Origin: Nageia nagi
Taxonomy: Eukaryota; Pinophyta
Direction: 5' to 3'
DNA: 64,000 bases
NCBI GenBank assembly: GCA_050084985.1
Contig: JBITNC010000001.1
Coordinates: forward strand, 91,326,001 to 91,390,000
Positions 49,198 to 60,590 of this stretch are shown in pieces. The number at the start of each line of letters is the position of its first letter. Position 1 is the first letter of the stretch. A program made the position numbers and the translations under genes. The notes below the pieces were generated by a model. The model saw only the letters and a list, made by a program, of their open reading frames with translations. It searched no databases and was not told the origin of the DNA.

Positions 49198-50785
49198 TTA
49201 GGATGATGAAATGAGGTGAGGGTAGAGCTCCCTCACCCGATCAATTGCATACCACTTGGCCTTGTGTGGATGTTGGCCCTTCACTCTAATATGCCACACC
49301 TCATGTATGCCACTATGAGATGATCGTTGCTTCTTTTCCATTACTACATCCTCAACCAACACATTCATGTGCTTAGGGGCTAAATCCTCAATTGATGATA
49401 ACATAACATCTGTATCTTCTACAACTAAGGCTAGTTTGTACAACTTCAAGTTCTCAACATTAATAATGGATTACATTTGCATATAGGGTGGTAAGTCCAA
49501 CTGAAATGTATTGTATCCAACTTTACCAATAATGGTAAATGGACCATACCTTATTGGTTTCAACTTCTTTCCCTCACCATGCTATCTCTCCTTACTGAGA
49601 TGAAGCCATACTTGATCTCCAACTTAAAATTTATGATCCACCTGATGACGATCATGCCTCTCCTTATACTTGGCCTAACTCTTCTCCAACTGTTCTTTTA
49701 CCTTCTGATGAATCAATATGATCCTCTCAATAAAATTCTTTGCCCGCTCCTCCTCATTATGAAGAACTATATCTCCATCACTTGTTGAAGCAAAAGCCAT
49801 ATCGAAAGGTGATTTTGGAAAATAACCAAAACAAGTCTCAAAAGTTGTTTTGTTAGTAGAAGAATGTAAAGCCCGATTATATGCATGCTATATATAGCTC
49901 AAATCCTCATCCCAAGTCTTAGGATGCTTACCATAATAACCTCGTAATAGGTGTACCACTATCCTATTTACCACCTCTATTTGACCATCTATTTGTGGAT
50001 ACTCCTCTTTAGCTTAGTGTCCATCCTTTCCCATAAAGAAGTCAAAATTTTTCCAAGAAACCTGGAATCCCTGTTAGAAATGATAGAAGTAGGAAGACCA
50101 AAATGTACCCACACATAAGTAAAGAAAATATTAGCTACCTCTTGACCTGTCACAGTCTTTTTACATGGGATTAGAATACACATCTTACTGAATCTATCCA
50201 CAACCACATATAAATAATCATGGCTTCTCTTAGACATAGGTAAACCTCCAACAAAATCCATAGAAATACTCTCCCATGGTCATGTAGGAATGGATAATGG
50301 CATATCCTATTATTGGGTTTGCTTACACTACATAACATACAACCTCTGATATATCTGGATACATTTTCTTGCATTTTAGGCTAGTAACAATACCTTTGTA
50401 GATTAGCAAGAGTTTTCCCAACACCAAAGTGCCCTGAAATATGAGAAGTATGAGCTTTCCTAATAAAATCATTCCTCTCACCACTAGGAATACAAAGTTT
50501 TCCCAAATGAAAAAGTAATCCATTATGCAAATGAAAGTCATGATTTCCAACCTCATTACCAAGACTCAATCTATGATAGACATTTTGGAAATTAGGATCA
50601 ACCATATACTGTTCTTTATACCCGTCATGCATTAAAGAACTATTTTGTAGAATCACAACACTGGAAACTATTGGAAGCCTAGACAACATATCAGCAATTT
50701 TATTTTGAGTACCCTTCTTGTACTTAATCACCAAATGAAATTGTTGCAAGAATCCCATCCAATGAAAGTGCCTAGATTGTTGCAA
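49198..50785 (-). pseudogene. Gypsy integrase and chromodomain-like C-terminus
   Basis: The zinc-binding H-H-C-C start of integrase lies near 50470-50310 ('AHTSHISGHFGVGKTL', then 'RGCMLCSVSKPNN'). The core at 50261-49989 has 'MDFVGGLPMSKRSHDYLYVV' and 'TSIISNRDSRFLG'; in related elements the latter is SDRD, so an expected acidic residue is Asn. The last frame (49449-49198) ends with 'EVWHIRVKGQHPHKAKW', similar to the aromatic/WKG core of a chromodomain. At least three frames are needed to read it, so it is inactive. Confidence 0.85.
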
Positions 50786-50797
50786 CTTAGATTGTGA

Positions 50798-51890
50798 CTA
50801 AAGATATTGTAAGGGTTGATGGTCTATATGAATTATTGTCTCTTTACCTACCAAATAGTGCTTCCATTTCTTAACACTTTGAACTAATGCATACAACTCT
50901 TTATCATATGTGGGATAGTTTCTTATCGCACTGGTAAACATTTCCGAGTGATAGCAAACTGAATGTTTTTCTTGTAATAAAACTGCACCCATAGCATAGT
51001 CACTTGCATCAGTTTCAATTTCAAAACTTTTCTGAAGATTAGGCAAAGCAAGTACTAGAGCATTACTAATTTTCCTTTTAATCAATTCAAAATCATGTTG
51101 TTCTTTCCCTCCCCACTGAAATCCATGACTCTTTCCTATAATTGCATGAAGTGGAGAAGCCATGTAAGAAAAGTTAGCAATAAACTTGCATAAATACTAC
51201 ACTGCCTCAAGAAAACTCCTAGTCTCTATCACATTAGTGGGAGTAGGCCATTTCAACACAACCTCAATTTTTGCAAAATCTATCCTCAATTGACCTTCAC
51301 CTACAATGTGGCCAAGATAGATTAAACTCTTCCTGACAAGCTCACACTTAGACATCTTCAAATAGATTTTTGCTTCCCTTAAAACTTCAAACACTTTATG
51401 AATATGTACCACATGATCTTTCCAATTATCACTATAAATGAGAATATCATCAAGATACATAATGACAAAATCATCAATGAAAGGCCTTAAAACCTCATTC
51501 ATTACATGCATCAAAGTAGCAGGAGCATTGCATAATCCAAATGGTAAAACCAACCATTCAAACAATGCTTGCCTAGTCTTAAAAGTAGTTTTCCACACAT
51601 CCTCTTCTTTAACTCATACTTGATGATAACCACTTCTTAGATCCAATTTTGTGAAAACCTTAGCTTTTTGTAATTGATCCATTAAATCATCAATACGTGG
51701 CAAAGGATATCAATTTTTAATCATGATCTTATTTAGTGCCCTATAATCAACACATATATGCCAAGTTCCATCTTTCTTTGGAATTATAACAATAGGAGAT
51801 CCACATGGTGATGTACTAGGTCTAATGACTCCTTGATCTAACAATTCCTTGACTTGTTTCTTAATTTCTTCAGTTTCCAAAGTAGAATTT
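50798..51890 (-). pseudogene. Gypsy reverse transcriptase and RNase H
   Basis: Reverse transcriptase runs leftwards from about 51880. A decayed '[11 protein letters not shown]' region holds the first catalytic aspartate, and 51598-51197 has 'LPFGLCNAPATLMHVMNEVL' and the YLDD box in 'FVIMYLDDILIYSDNW'. RNase H follows (51163-50798), with 'FEIETDASDYAMGAVLLQ' and 'TYDKELYALVQSVKKWKHYL'. Stops near 51180 and 51710 separate the open parts. Confidence 0.9.
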
Positions 51891-52030
51891 CTATATAAGC
51901 CAATATTAGGAAGTGCAACATCAAGATGTAATTGAATCTCATGTTGTATATCTCTTTTTGGTGGAAGTTCTTTAAGTACTTGAAATAAATCTTCAAATTT
52001 AGAAATTACCTCTTTTATTTCTTCTTTGTA

Positions 52031-52603
52031 TTATGGTTCACAATCCTCAAGTGCCTTTATGATTTCCACTTCATCTTGAGATTTCACCATTGCAAGTATA
52101 AACATTTGTCCTGTATTGATTAGTCTCTTTGCTTGTCCTGCAGTAATCAAAGAAATATCCTTTTTCTTATTTTGATGAGCACTAACCATGTATTCAACTC
52201 CATCTTTAATGAGTCTATATATATTTTCCTTTCTATAAAATAAAACATCTCTTTCCCATAGATAAATACTACCAAGCATAATCTCACAAATATCCAAAGG
52301 AACAACATCAAGTAAAACTTCATCAATGTACTCCCTGTTAATCCCAAATTGTAACTTGCATTGTTGTGTTACCTTTAACTTGGAATTTTTATTAACCCAT
52401 CCCAATGGATATGGGTTTGGATGAGGTTGAGTAGTGAGTGCAAGTGATTTGACATACTTCTTTGCAATTAAGTTAGCTTGAGATCTAGAATCAAACAATG
52501 TATCAATCCTAGTCTTCTTAGCTTGCACCTTGATGTGAAAAAGTTCAATTTTCTTCTTTTCCTCATCTTCACTAGGTGTATTATGCAAAACCATACATGC
52601 CAT
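52031..52603 (-). pseudogene. Gypsy protease region
   Basis: A 190-residue open frame with a retropepsin-like active site in 'RIDTLFDSRSQANLIAKKYV', where DSR replaces the usual DSG. It follows the zinc knuckle of gag and precedes reverse transcriptase, the normal gypsy order. The change at the active-site glycine would likely impair activity. Confidence 0.82.
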
Positions 52604-52654
52604 TTTCTCATCTACATCTAAACCATCTTCAATTTCCTTAGTAACAGTATTTGT

Positions 52655-53719
52655 TTACTTCTTTTGACCTTTAGGTTTAGGGCATAATTCAGGATGCAAT
52701 TTCCAACATTTAGCCTCTAAATGACCTTCTTTTTGACAATGCGTACATACATCTTTAGACTTCTCTTTTTGTGTAGTAGATGTAGTTTTCTTTTTCCCCT
52801 TTCCTTGGTTCTTTTCAGAATCATTATTACTATTGTTATTGGAAGCATTTTTGTTTTTCCTATCCTTAACGAATTTTCCCCTTTCTTCTAAGTGAGTGGC
52901 TTCTACACAAACTTTATCCAAATCATTTGGATCAAACATCAATATTGTATGCCTTAAATAATTATGCAAACCACCAATATACTTAAGAAGAGTATCTTGG
53001 GAATCAAGAGGAATACCTAGCATTGCAGCTTTTCTTCAGAATTCTGTAGTGTACTCTTGCACACTTTGCCCTTTGCCTTGATGAAAAGTTTGCCATTTCA
53101 TGACTGCCTTTTATCGATAACCCAAAGGATAAAACTGATCTCTAAGTAATTGTACAAAATGGGTCCAAGAAGCAATACAAGCTTGAATTGATTCATTCTT
53201 ACTTTACAAACAACTTTCCCACCAAACAAGTGCATTACCACTCATTTTAAGAGTTGCTAATTGGATTTTATCCTCATCTCTTACAATTCTTTGAATTCTA
53301 CAATATACCTCAATTTGTTTAATCCAATGGTCTAACTTCTCAGCATTCACTTCTCCAATAAAAGTAGGCAAATCAAATTTAACTTCCAATTTCAAAGGAG
53401 AACTTTGAAAAACACCATGTGTATCATCATTGTCAATTTTATTACCTTCACTAGTTTCACCTTCATTTTTCTTGTATTGTTGTTCTTGAAAGTGTTGGAA
53501 TTGTAAAGATATCTTCTGGAACATTTTGGAGAGATTAGCAATTTGCTTTTCCACATTAGACACTCCTTCATTGTCCATGGCTCCAAGCTCTCTTTGCTTC
53601 TTTAGCCAAAATCTAGAACCATTTTCAGGATCCTCATCCACAAATTCTCCTTCTCCTTTCTTGCTTTGTGACCTAGTATACATGCAAGAACACTTTCCAA
53701 ACACCAACAATAATCTCAA
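52655..53719 (-). pseudogene. Gypsy gag with CCHC zinc knuckle
   Basis: Two open parts. At 53719-53204, 171 residues hold an N-terminal coiled region ('NVEKQIANLSKMFQKISLQF') and the Retrotrans_gag core ('LDHWIKQIEVYCRIQRIV', 'ALVWWESCL'). At 53023-52655 is the gag C-terminus with a Lys/Asn-rich linker and the knuckle CTHCQKEGHLEAKC, fully canonical. The gap between (53024-53203) holds the missing middle in other frames. Confidence 0.9.
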
Positions 53720-53748
53720 AAATATAGGTTATCCCAATGATTTCAACT

Positions 53749-53762
53749 GCTCTAATACCAAA
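53749..53762 (-). promoter_or_regulatory. Primer binding site of gypsy element
   Basis: The minus strand reads TTTGGTATTAGAGC, two bases inside the 5' LTR. It matches the tRNA-Met complement with one change. Confidence 0.85.
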
Positions 53763-53764
53763 CT

Positions 53765-54910
53765 TGATCCATAAACTATAAGATTAAAATTTCAATTTAA
53801 ACTTTTCTTAGGATCAATTCACACTTAAAATAATTAAGTGCTTGTAAAGAAAAATCAGGAACAGATTTGTAAACACAAAGAAGAGAAAAGCATTCACCAT
53901 AGAAAGAGACAAGCAAAATTATCCTAGTTCACCTAGTGTGGGCTATGTCCAGCTCAAAAGCTCTCTACTATTAGTGGGTGGAATCACTTTATAAGGCCTC
54001 CATGGTCCTTCAAAACCTCCTCTCACATTCACAACACACTCACAGCTCTGAAAATCACAACAAGAACTAAAAACAACTTTCCTGAAATCCCCCTTCTTTC
54101 TCCTTCCAATTTGCTCCCCTTTTTATACAATTTTGGAGGCTAAAATTGGAGAGTATTACAACTAGGAAATTTAATACAAAACCTATTTTTAGATACCCAT
54201 TATCCTCCTTGATCTTCATGTCAAATTTGGGCTCAAATGGTTGTAACAATTTCCCCAAAATGAGTTCTAAAATCAAAATAATATGCTCATTAGATTGTTT
54301 TAGGCTTACAAAATTAAATTAGCCTAATAATGGGACCTTAGGTGAGTTAAAATCATCATAAACCCTTGAAAACACCAAAAATACATCAAAAATACTAAAA
54401 TTGGGCAGGTGCATTATGGTGATGACATGTGGCATGCTTAGAATAAGTCAACCTCCTGTTGACTAGCAGTGTCAGCTCCAAATTTGGGTGGCTTGGTTGG
54501 CGGTCTTATGGGTGGCTTGGCTGGCAGTCTCATGTTTATGTCAAGCAGCTGACATTTTCGATAGGTAGGTTGGAGTTTGGTAGCTATCCCCTATGCTCCA
54601 CGATCTCCAACCAGCTTCTACAAATGGTTTTCGACACCTTGGCAGGCTCCACATGAGGGGATATTCTCCCTTTGACTGCTACAACTTCCCAAGCTACTTC
54701 CCAAACTACTTCTCCACGTTGCAATGGTTTTTTTTTTTAATCCTTTTAATTTTTCTCAAAATACACAAATGGAATTAATATCATATCTTCCACATACGGA
54801 CTTGGATTCATGATCTGAAAGAAGCATCAAAAAGCTGAAGACAAGGTGATCACAATGAACACATTGAAATGGAGATTACTAAATGTTGAAGGGATCCAAA
54901 TTTTGGATCA
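53765..54910 (-). repeat. 5' LTR of gypsy element
   Basis: 1146 bp, TGATCCA...TGGATCA. Its outer edge is followed by the target duplication atggt (54911-54915), identical to 48005-48009. Confidence 0.95.
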
Positions 54911-55284
54911 ATGGTGGAGTTTATAATGTTGATGTTAGGCTCTAAAGTTGTGGTGCAGACTACATAGAGCACAATAGGATCAAGAAGCATAATTGAAATT
55001 GGTAATGTGATGGGAAAATATGGAGAGAAGGTGATAAGATTAATGTCATACCATTAGATCTTGTTTTGTTACTTGGTTAATTATTTTTATTTGGTGCCAA
55101 GGGTGAGGGTGTACAAGACAACACTAATTTAAAAGAATAAGGAGATAAATGAGGGGGTGGGAATACGCCATTTGGAAATAACAAAGTGGAGTGTAGGGCA
55201 TGGGGCATTCATGGTGTTGGGTCATCAGATGGGGGAGATTAAGGTGTGTCATTAGATCTTCTAGGGTAATCTGATTTGGGTTCT
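54911..55284 (+). pseudogene. BURP-domain pseudogene, part 3 (C-terminal half)
   Basis: Continues part 2. In one frame from about 55026 it keeps the spacing of the BURP signature: H before ILFCYLVNY (usual CHxxxxPYLVYYCH), VPRVRVY, then IRHLEITKWSVGHGAF (usual CHxDTSxWxPxHxAF), VLG, and IKVCH near the end (usual VCHWIF). Of the four CH pairs only the last is intact; several in-frame stops are present. In intact proteins this domain is the C-terminal cell-wall-associated module. Confidence 0.87.
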
Positions 55285-55858
55285 ATTAAAGGGGTGAAGC
55301 ATATCCTACCTTTGCATTGCCCCTTGACACAACTAACACCTTTGACATAAATATTGAGAAAAAAATTCTAGTGGTATCATAGTATATAAATTACTACTAA
55401 TAGAATTGCCTCATAATTATACCTTTGTAATAAAAAATACATGAAAAAAATGGCTAAGTTTTGGATTTGACAAAGACAAAAGACCTTGGTGGGTTTTAAA
55501 CTTGAGCCTGCTAGGTCAAATTTTAGTGTTTACCCACTATACCACAACATCGATGATGAAATATACAGCCTGATGATCTACCTTATTTTTGAAAAAAATT
55601 AGATAATCACCCAACTATTCTCTTTGAATTGCCAGTTAATTTTGGAAAATCATTAGGCAATTTTGGAGAATTACTAGGAGATTATTAATTTTTTTAAATA
55701 AGGATAATCACCTAGCTATTCTCAAACATATCCTAGCGATTACTCTTACTAGAAATTTGTTGGGTCCCATTATTTTTAATCAACCAACATATGCAAATGT
55801 CAAAATATGCATTCATAAAGTGGGATGCAAAGGTAGGATATGCTTTGCCCATTAAAGG
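55285..55858. mobile_element. 558-bp inverted-repeat (MITE-like) element with 8-bp target duplication
   Basis: The element body is 55293-55850, flanked by attaaagg on both sides (55285-55292 and 55851-55858). Its ends are inverted repeats sharing the 20 bases agcatatcctacctttgcat; the left starts ggtga and the right, inverted, starts gggcaa. The paralogous 3' flank at about 58633-58655 has a single attaaagg and no insert, an empty site. There is no transposase ORF. An 8-bp duplication fits hAT-like elements; a Mutator-like 9-bp duplication is also possible. The tRNA-like stretch at 55489-55549 is described separately. Confidence 0.88.
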
Positions 55859-56368
55859 TGTAGAGGTTGTGAAAGAGGGAATGACCAAGGCATGCGTAGA
55901 ATACTATCTAGCCTTTTAACTGTAGTCAATATATGAGATTGAAAGTGCTTTGGCATCTTTTTCCTTGTGTTATAATTGGATAGTCATTTTTTTTAGAAAT
56001 TAAAAAAACTTAACACAATAAATTTTAAAAAATGAAGAATATAAAGAGATAATTATGAGAAATGTGGTATATAATGAGGAGGTATTTAGTGTTAGATAAC
56101 TAAATGATTGACATAAGTATTATCTGACATTTTATCGATATGGTGATGTCACATGCTTTAATTAGGTGGCATTATTTTATCATTTATAACATATTTCTCT
56201 AACAATTATTTATATTTTCCTTATCATCATGAAAACATTACGCAAATAGAAGCCATTTATTCTAACCATTTTATATGTATTTTCAAGTGTATGCATAAGA
56301 GATATAATGAATTAAATAGAAGTCATTTTAGGGATATTATGCAATCAATTTTATTTGCAGTTAATGTT
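55859..56368 (+). repeat. BURP 3' flank, copy 1
   Basis: Non-coding sequence after the BURP pseudogene. 55859-56240 is repeated at about 58650-58995 (shared 'gtgatgtcacatgctttaat' and surroundings). 56243-56360 is repeated at 62695-62812 (shared 'ccatttattctaaccatttt'). These paralogous flanks show that the BURP locus was duplicated. Confidence 0.82.
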
Positions 56369-56369
56369 C

Positions 56370-58330
56370 AAGCTTATAAATTCATAAATTTTATAATACT
56401 CATAATATACCAATAATGTTCAAGTTAGAATACTCATAAAACAAAAAGTTTCTCAAAGAGTAATAGTGCAATCCAACTATCTTATACCTATAATATACCT
56501 TATAATTCTTTTTATTGTATTAAGGTGTTCAAAATAATATTTTTTCCATAAATCTTACCATCATATTGATAACAAATGTTGTGTCAAGCATTGTGATGGT
56601 TAAATATAAGAGACTACCAATTAACTACTTATATGGAGTAACATCATTCAAAAGAGATTTTTCATAAATGCCAAGTCTAATTATTGAATCCATTGAAGTC
56701 TCAACATTCTTATAATATTCCACATAATGTTTTTTTAAGATACTATATATATAGATTAACTGAAAATAATTTTACATTTATTTTGATAAACTTGCATTTT
56801 CAAGTAGTAATGTAGTACGCCCAAATTAATTTTATCAAATTCCAACTTTAAATTTGAAATCTAGCTATTCATAAGAATAATATTATTTCCAATGATTAAC
56901 AAATCAAGCATATATAAACATATTATAATTAAATCATTTTTCTCTTTCATACTATACATATCACAATTTGTATAGCATTTTATAAAACTAAGATATTTGA
57001 AGTAATTTGATATCTTTTTAATACCAGACTCTTGGAGCCTATTTCAATCCATAGAGAAATTACTTTAGTTTGTAAATAAAATATTCTTTTTTAAGTTTGT
57101 AAATAAAATATTCTTTTTTAAGTTTGTAAATAAAATATTCTTTTTGAATAATAATAAAGCCTTATGATTGATACATATATATCTCAAAAACTATCTCATC
57201 ATTAATAAATATACTTTTGACATTAATTTGAAGATTTTTTCAATTGTGAGCTATAACCAATGTAATTATTAATTTCATAGTTACTATGTTTACAACATGA
57301 GAAAAGGTTTTAGTGTTGTCTAGCCTTTCTTTTTGGGGATAAATTTTGGCTACTAATATTGCTTTATAATTTTTAATTTTACTACTTGACTTATATTCTA
57401 TCTTATATATCCATTTATTCCTTTTTTTTTTACTTTCATAGGAGGAACTATTTACCAAGCTTCATTTTTATTTTCATGTCTTCCACACATGAAGTATGAT
57501 TAAAAACTTCATTAAGGGTTTGAGGTTTATCCTCAATTTGGATAGTTGTAATAAAAAATATATTCATTATCACACTTCTTGTTACCCTATGATTAGACAT
57601 GTTCCTTTCAAAAGGAGAATCATTTAATACTTGCATAAGCCATTGGCACTTCTTGGTAACATAATGATCAAAATATTATACTTAGGAAGAGTTAAGAGAG
57701 AGTTTTATTCAAACATACAACTCTTGAAAGAAATATTGATCTAGATGAAGGATTATAAGATCTATAAAATTTATATTGACTATCATGTCTAAAAAATAGA
57801 TTTAAAAAAAAAATTGTTAAGATTCTTTCTCTTTTTAGAAGAAATAAATAAATAAGAATTGTAACCAATTTTTTTCAAGAGAGAGATCTTTGGCTTCTTA
57901 CTAATCCATTATTTTATTAGGGATATTTCATTTATCATATTTGTTTGACATATATTAAAAATATATATTATTGTATTTACTACCTTTTCCCATAGAAACT
58001 TAGTTAGCTATCTCCATTATTATTGTATTCTTCCTCTTAGCAACACCATTTTGTTAAGGAGTGTATGAAAAAATAAAATTACATTTTTATTCTAAAATTT
58101 GAATAAAATTCATTATTGATATACTCCCCAACATTATATAATCTAAATACTTTTATTCTATAATTAGTTTCATTTTCAACTGATGCTTTGAAAGGCTTAG
58201 TATTCTTAGAATAGTTAGATTTATTATTTAGGAAATAAACAAAAAATATTTATGATTAATCATCAATGAAAGTGAGTATATTTTGTTACTCTAAGAGATT
58301 GAACTTGGAAAGGACCCATTAAATAAGAAT
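56370..58330 (-). pseudogene. Copia relic I: integrase, reverse transcriptase, RNase H
   Basis: Minus-strand copia pol remains, heavily decayed. RNase H start is near 56400-56480. The reverse-transcriptase end with an 'LVVSYI'-like line is near 56600. The reverse-transcriptase N-terminus is at 57458-57240 ('NKWIYKIEYKSSSKIKNYKA', 'TKTFSHVVNIVTMKLIITL'). Integrase lies at about 57900-58300 (a GVAKRKNTIIMEIAN-like line). Repeated 24-bp words ('gtttgtaaataaaatattct') occur three times at 57065-57140. No LTRs were identified; the BURP flanks on either side suggest where it was inserted or joined. Confidence 0.78.
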
Positions 58331-58376
58331 GGATTAATTAAAGAAATTTTGATGCTCTAGAATCCACAGTATTTTA

Positions 58377-58436
58377 ATATATATATACATATACATACAC
58401 ATACATACATACATACATACATACATACATACATAC

Positions 58437-58488
<52 letters not shown>
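58377..58488. repeat. Compound microsatellite (TACA)n(TA)n
   Basis: About 45 bp of acat repeats (58393-58437) followed by about 50 bp of ta repeats (58438-58487). The overlapping ORFs are artefacts of the repeat. Confidence 0.97.
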
Positions 58489-58489
<1 letters not shown>

Positions 58490-58569
58490 CTTTAAGAAGA
58501 TAGTTTTCACATAATCCTTCTTTAGTAGATATATTTTCCAATTCAAGAACATAATTCAAGAAGATACTT

Positions 58570-58995
58570 TGAGTCATCAATTAGGTGAGATTGAGGTATG
58601 CGACTAGATCTTCTAGAATGATCTCATCTAGGTACCATTAAAGGTGCATAGGTTTTTAAAGAGATAACAACATTGGCATATCTATGAATAATGCTGAACC
58701 TCTTAACTATAGTTGATATAAGAGATCGAAAGTTCTTTGGCATATTCTTCCATGTCTTATAATTGGATAGTCAATTTTTTTGAAAAACTTTAAAAAAACT
58801 ATAAATTTAAATAAACTGAAGAATATGAAGAGATAATTATAAGAAACATGGTGTAGAATGGGGAGGTCTCTAGTACCACACAACTAAGGGGATGTGATAA
58901 TAGATACCCCATATTGTATTAATATGATGATGTCACATGCTTTAATTAGGTGGCATTATTTATCATTTATAACATATTATTCTAACCACTTTATT
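58570..58995 (+). pseudogene. BURP second copy: extreme C-terminus and 3' flank
   Basis: 58573-58640 encodes GEIEVCD followed by a stop, IF and NDLI, matching the end of part 3 (GEIKVCH, stop, IF). It continues into a flank aligned with 55859-56240. The site attaaagg occurs once, without the MITE-like insert. Only the last 20 or so codons remain, cut on the left near the microsatellite and copia relic I. Confidence 0.78.
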
Positions 58996-60274
58996 TATAT
59001 TTTCTTTGTCATCATGCATATATTAAAAATATATGAAATAAAGTATAAACTAATATCCAAGTAGTCATAGCATATGTAAAAGAGTGTAAGCTTTACAATC
59101 ATTAAATGTTATAAAATAGAGTGTAATAATATTTTTCTTATATCAGTGTATCATCTTATGGTGGAGGTGATTGGTTTATTGATCATAGAGATTTTATTAT
59201 TACTATATTTTTGATAAATTTGTTTAATATTTATGAAAGATTATAATATTCCATAGTTTGTAATTTTGATCTTTTGATGTTTGTGACCCACACTCCTCTT
59301 GTAATTGACACATTCAAATACCTCAACAACCTGCAATAGTCTTAAATAATGTGTTGTAGGATTCTAGATAGTATTTTAATGCTTCCTTAGTCCTTATACT
59401 TGTAAAACATGGCTATCCATCATGTTTGCAGGCTTTCTTTAGATTTTTTGATTGAATTTTGTACATCTGTTAGACTTTGTGTATAGATATCTTAACAAAT
59501 TTTATGTCTCTTCATTAGATTTTGTTGGAGTGTTGAATGCTCAATCATCATGTTCAAGGCATATATAGGGATAACGTCCCATTGTAAAAAGATGATGAGA
59601 GATTTTATATTTTTGGTAGTATAATAGCAAGCAAAAATACTATGTATTCTTTCTTTGAATTCTTATTTTGCATCTTGTATTTTTTTTGGGTGTTATTGAT
59701 TAGAAATCATTCTAACAACACCATAGATTAGTTCTAGGGCTAAACCATGATGATATTCATCATTATCTTTGTATTTTAGCATAGTGGATGTTTATTAGAT
59801 TTCCATTGCATGCACTCATTAAGGAAAAATCTATGTTTATACCTTGTTATCATGTAACAAATCCATTTCAAGTGGTAATATTCTTGGGACTAAAATATTG
59901 TTTTCAACTACTGACTTCAATGAGATTTCCTTTATGTTAGAATTTGATTTTAGAATCCTTTCTAATAATAAAGGAAACAAAATACTTTGTATGGTAGAAA
60001 TCACCATAAACAGTGATTTCCCAATCATGGACTCACCTAGTTTCTAGTTAGCGACCTAGCAACTTTTATCAATCCTAACAACTTCATCGCCACATTATTT
60101 ACCACTAAAACCTTGGTGACCAAGTTATTAAGGTGATCGCTAACTTCTGTGGTGAATCATCAATTGACATCAATGTGTTAAGTCTAATGACCTTTAAATC
60201 ATTAGTCATCATCAACTTTAGTCATTGATTGATAACAAAGCTTTAGGCCCAACTTTGTTCACTAAAATCTTCAA
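58996..60274. other. No gene recognised
   Basis: AT-rich sequence. From about 59520 (TGTTGGAGTGTTG...) to 60274 it might hold a copia LTR, because a primer-binding-like site follows, but no second copy was seen. Overlapping ORFs at 59837-60047 on opposite strands are short and unrecognised. Confidence 0.35.
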
Positions 60275-60590
60275 TTGGTATCAAAGAATTGAGGCATTAA
60301 GCCTTAAAAGCATCAATTCATATCAAATTCAGTCATTCTATTGGGTCAAAATGGAATAAAAGAATGAAAATACAATGTAATTGTGAATTCCTGTGTTCAA
60401 TGGTAAATACTTCAAGTATTGGAGTATTTGAATGCAGATGTTTCTCATCTCATAAGACCTGTGGACTCTTATTTCATAATGTTATACAGAAGTAGATGTA
60501 ATAACCTTTGCACTACTTTACGCTGATGAGAAGAAGGAGTTTTCAGAGATCCAAAAGAAAGATGCCAAGTTACCTAACAATGAAAGAACA
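60275..60590 (+). pseudogene. Copia gag relic H
   Basis: A primer-like TTGGTATCAAAG (60275-60286) is followed by a gag N-terminus at about 60345-60580, aligned with relic G (7253-7480). Shared lines include FKYLSIQM-like and 'KKDAK' in different frames. Alignment is lost after about 60590. Confidence 0.7.

Larger units (their letters stand above)
48010..54910 (-). mobile_element. Ty3/gypsy chromovirus-like element, complete with LTRs
   Basis: A 6.9-kb minus-strand element with LTRs at 48010-49157 (1148 bp) and 53765-54910 (1146 bp), each bounded by the inverted repeat TGATCCA...TGGATCA. The target duplication atggt/atggt is perfect. The primer site TGGTATTAGAGC lies just inside the 5' LTR, and the purine tract CAATGGGGAGGAA inside the 3' LTR. 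Internal order is gag, zinc knuckle, protease, reverse transcriptase, RNase H, integrase, chromodomain-like end. Stops break the polyprotein. LTR copies are very similar by eye, so the insertion is younger than copia B or D. Confidence 0.95.

Noticed and set aside
55489-55549. A functional tRNA gene
   Set aside because: A- and B-box-like words are present, but no cloverleaf with proper acceptor and anticodon stems can be drawn by eye.
58334-58580. ORFs rich in IYIY and MYVC repeats
   Set aside because: Translation of the (TACA)n(TA)n microsatellite.
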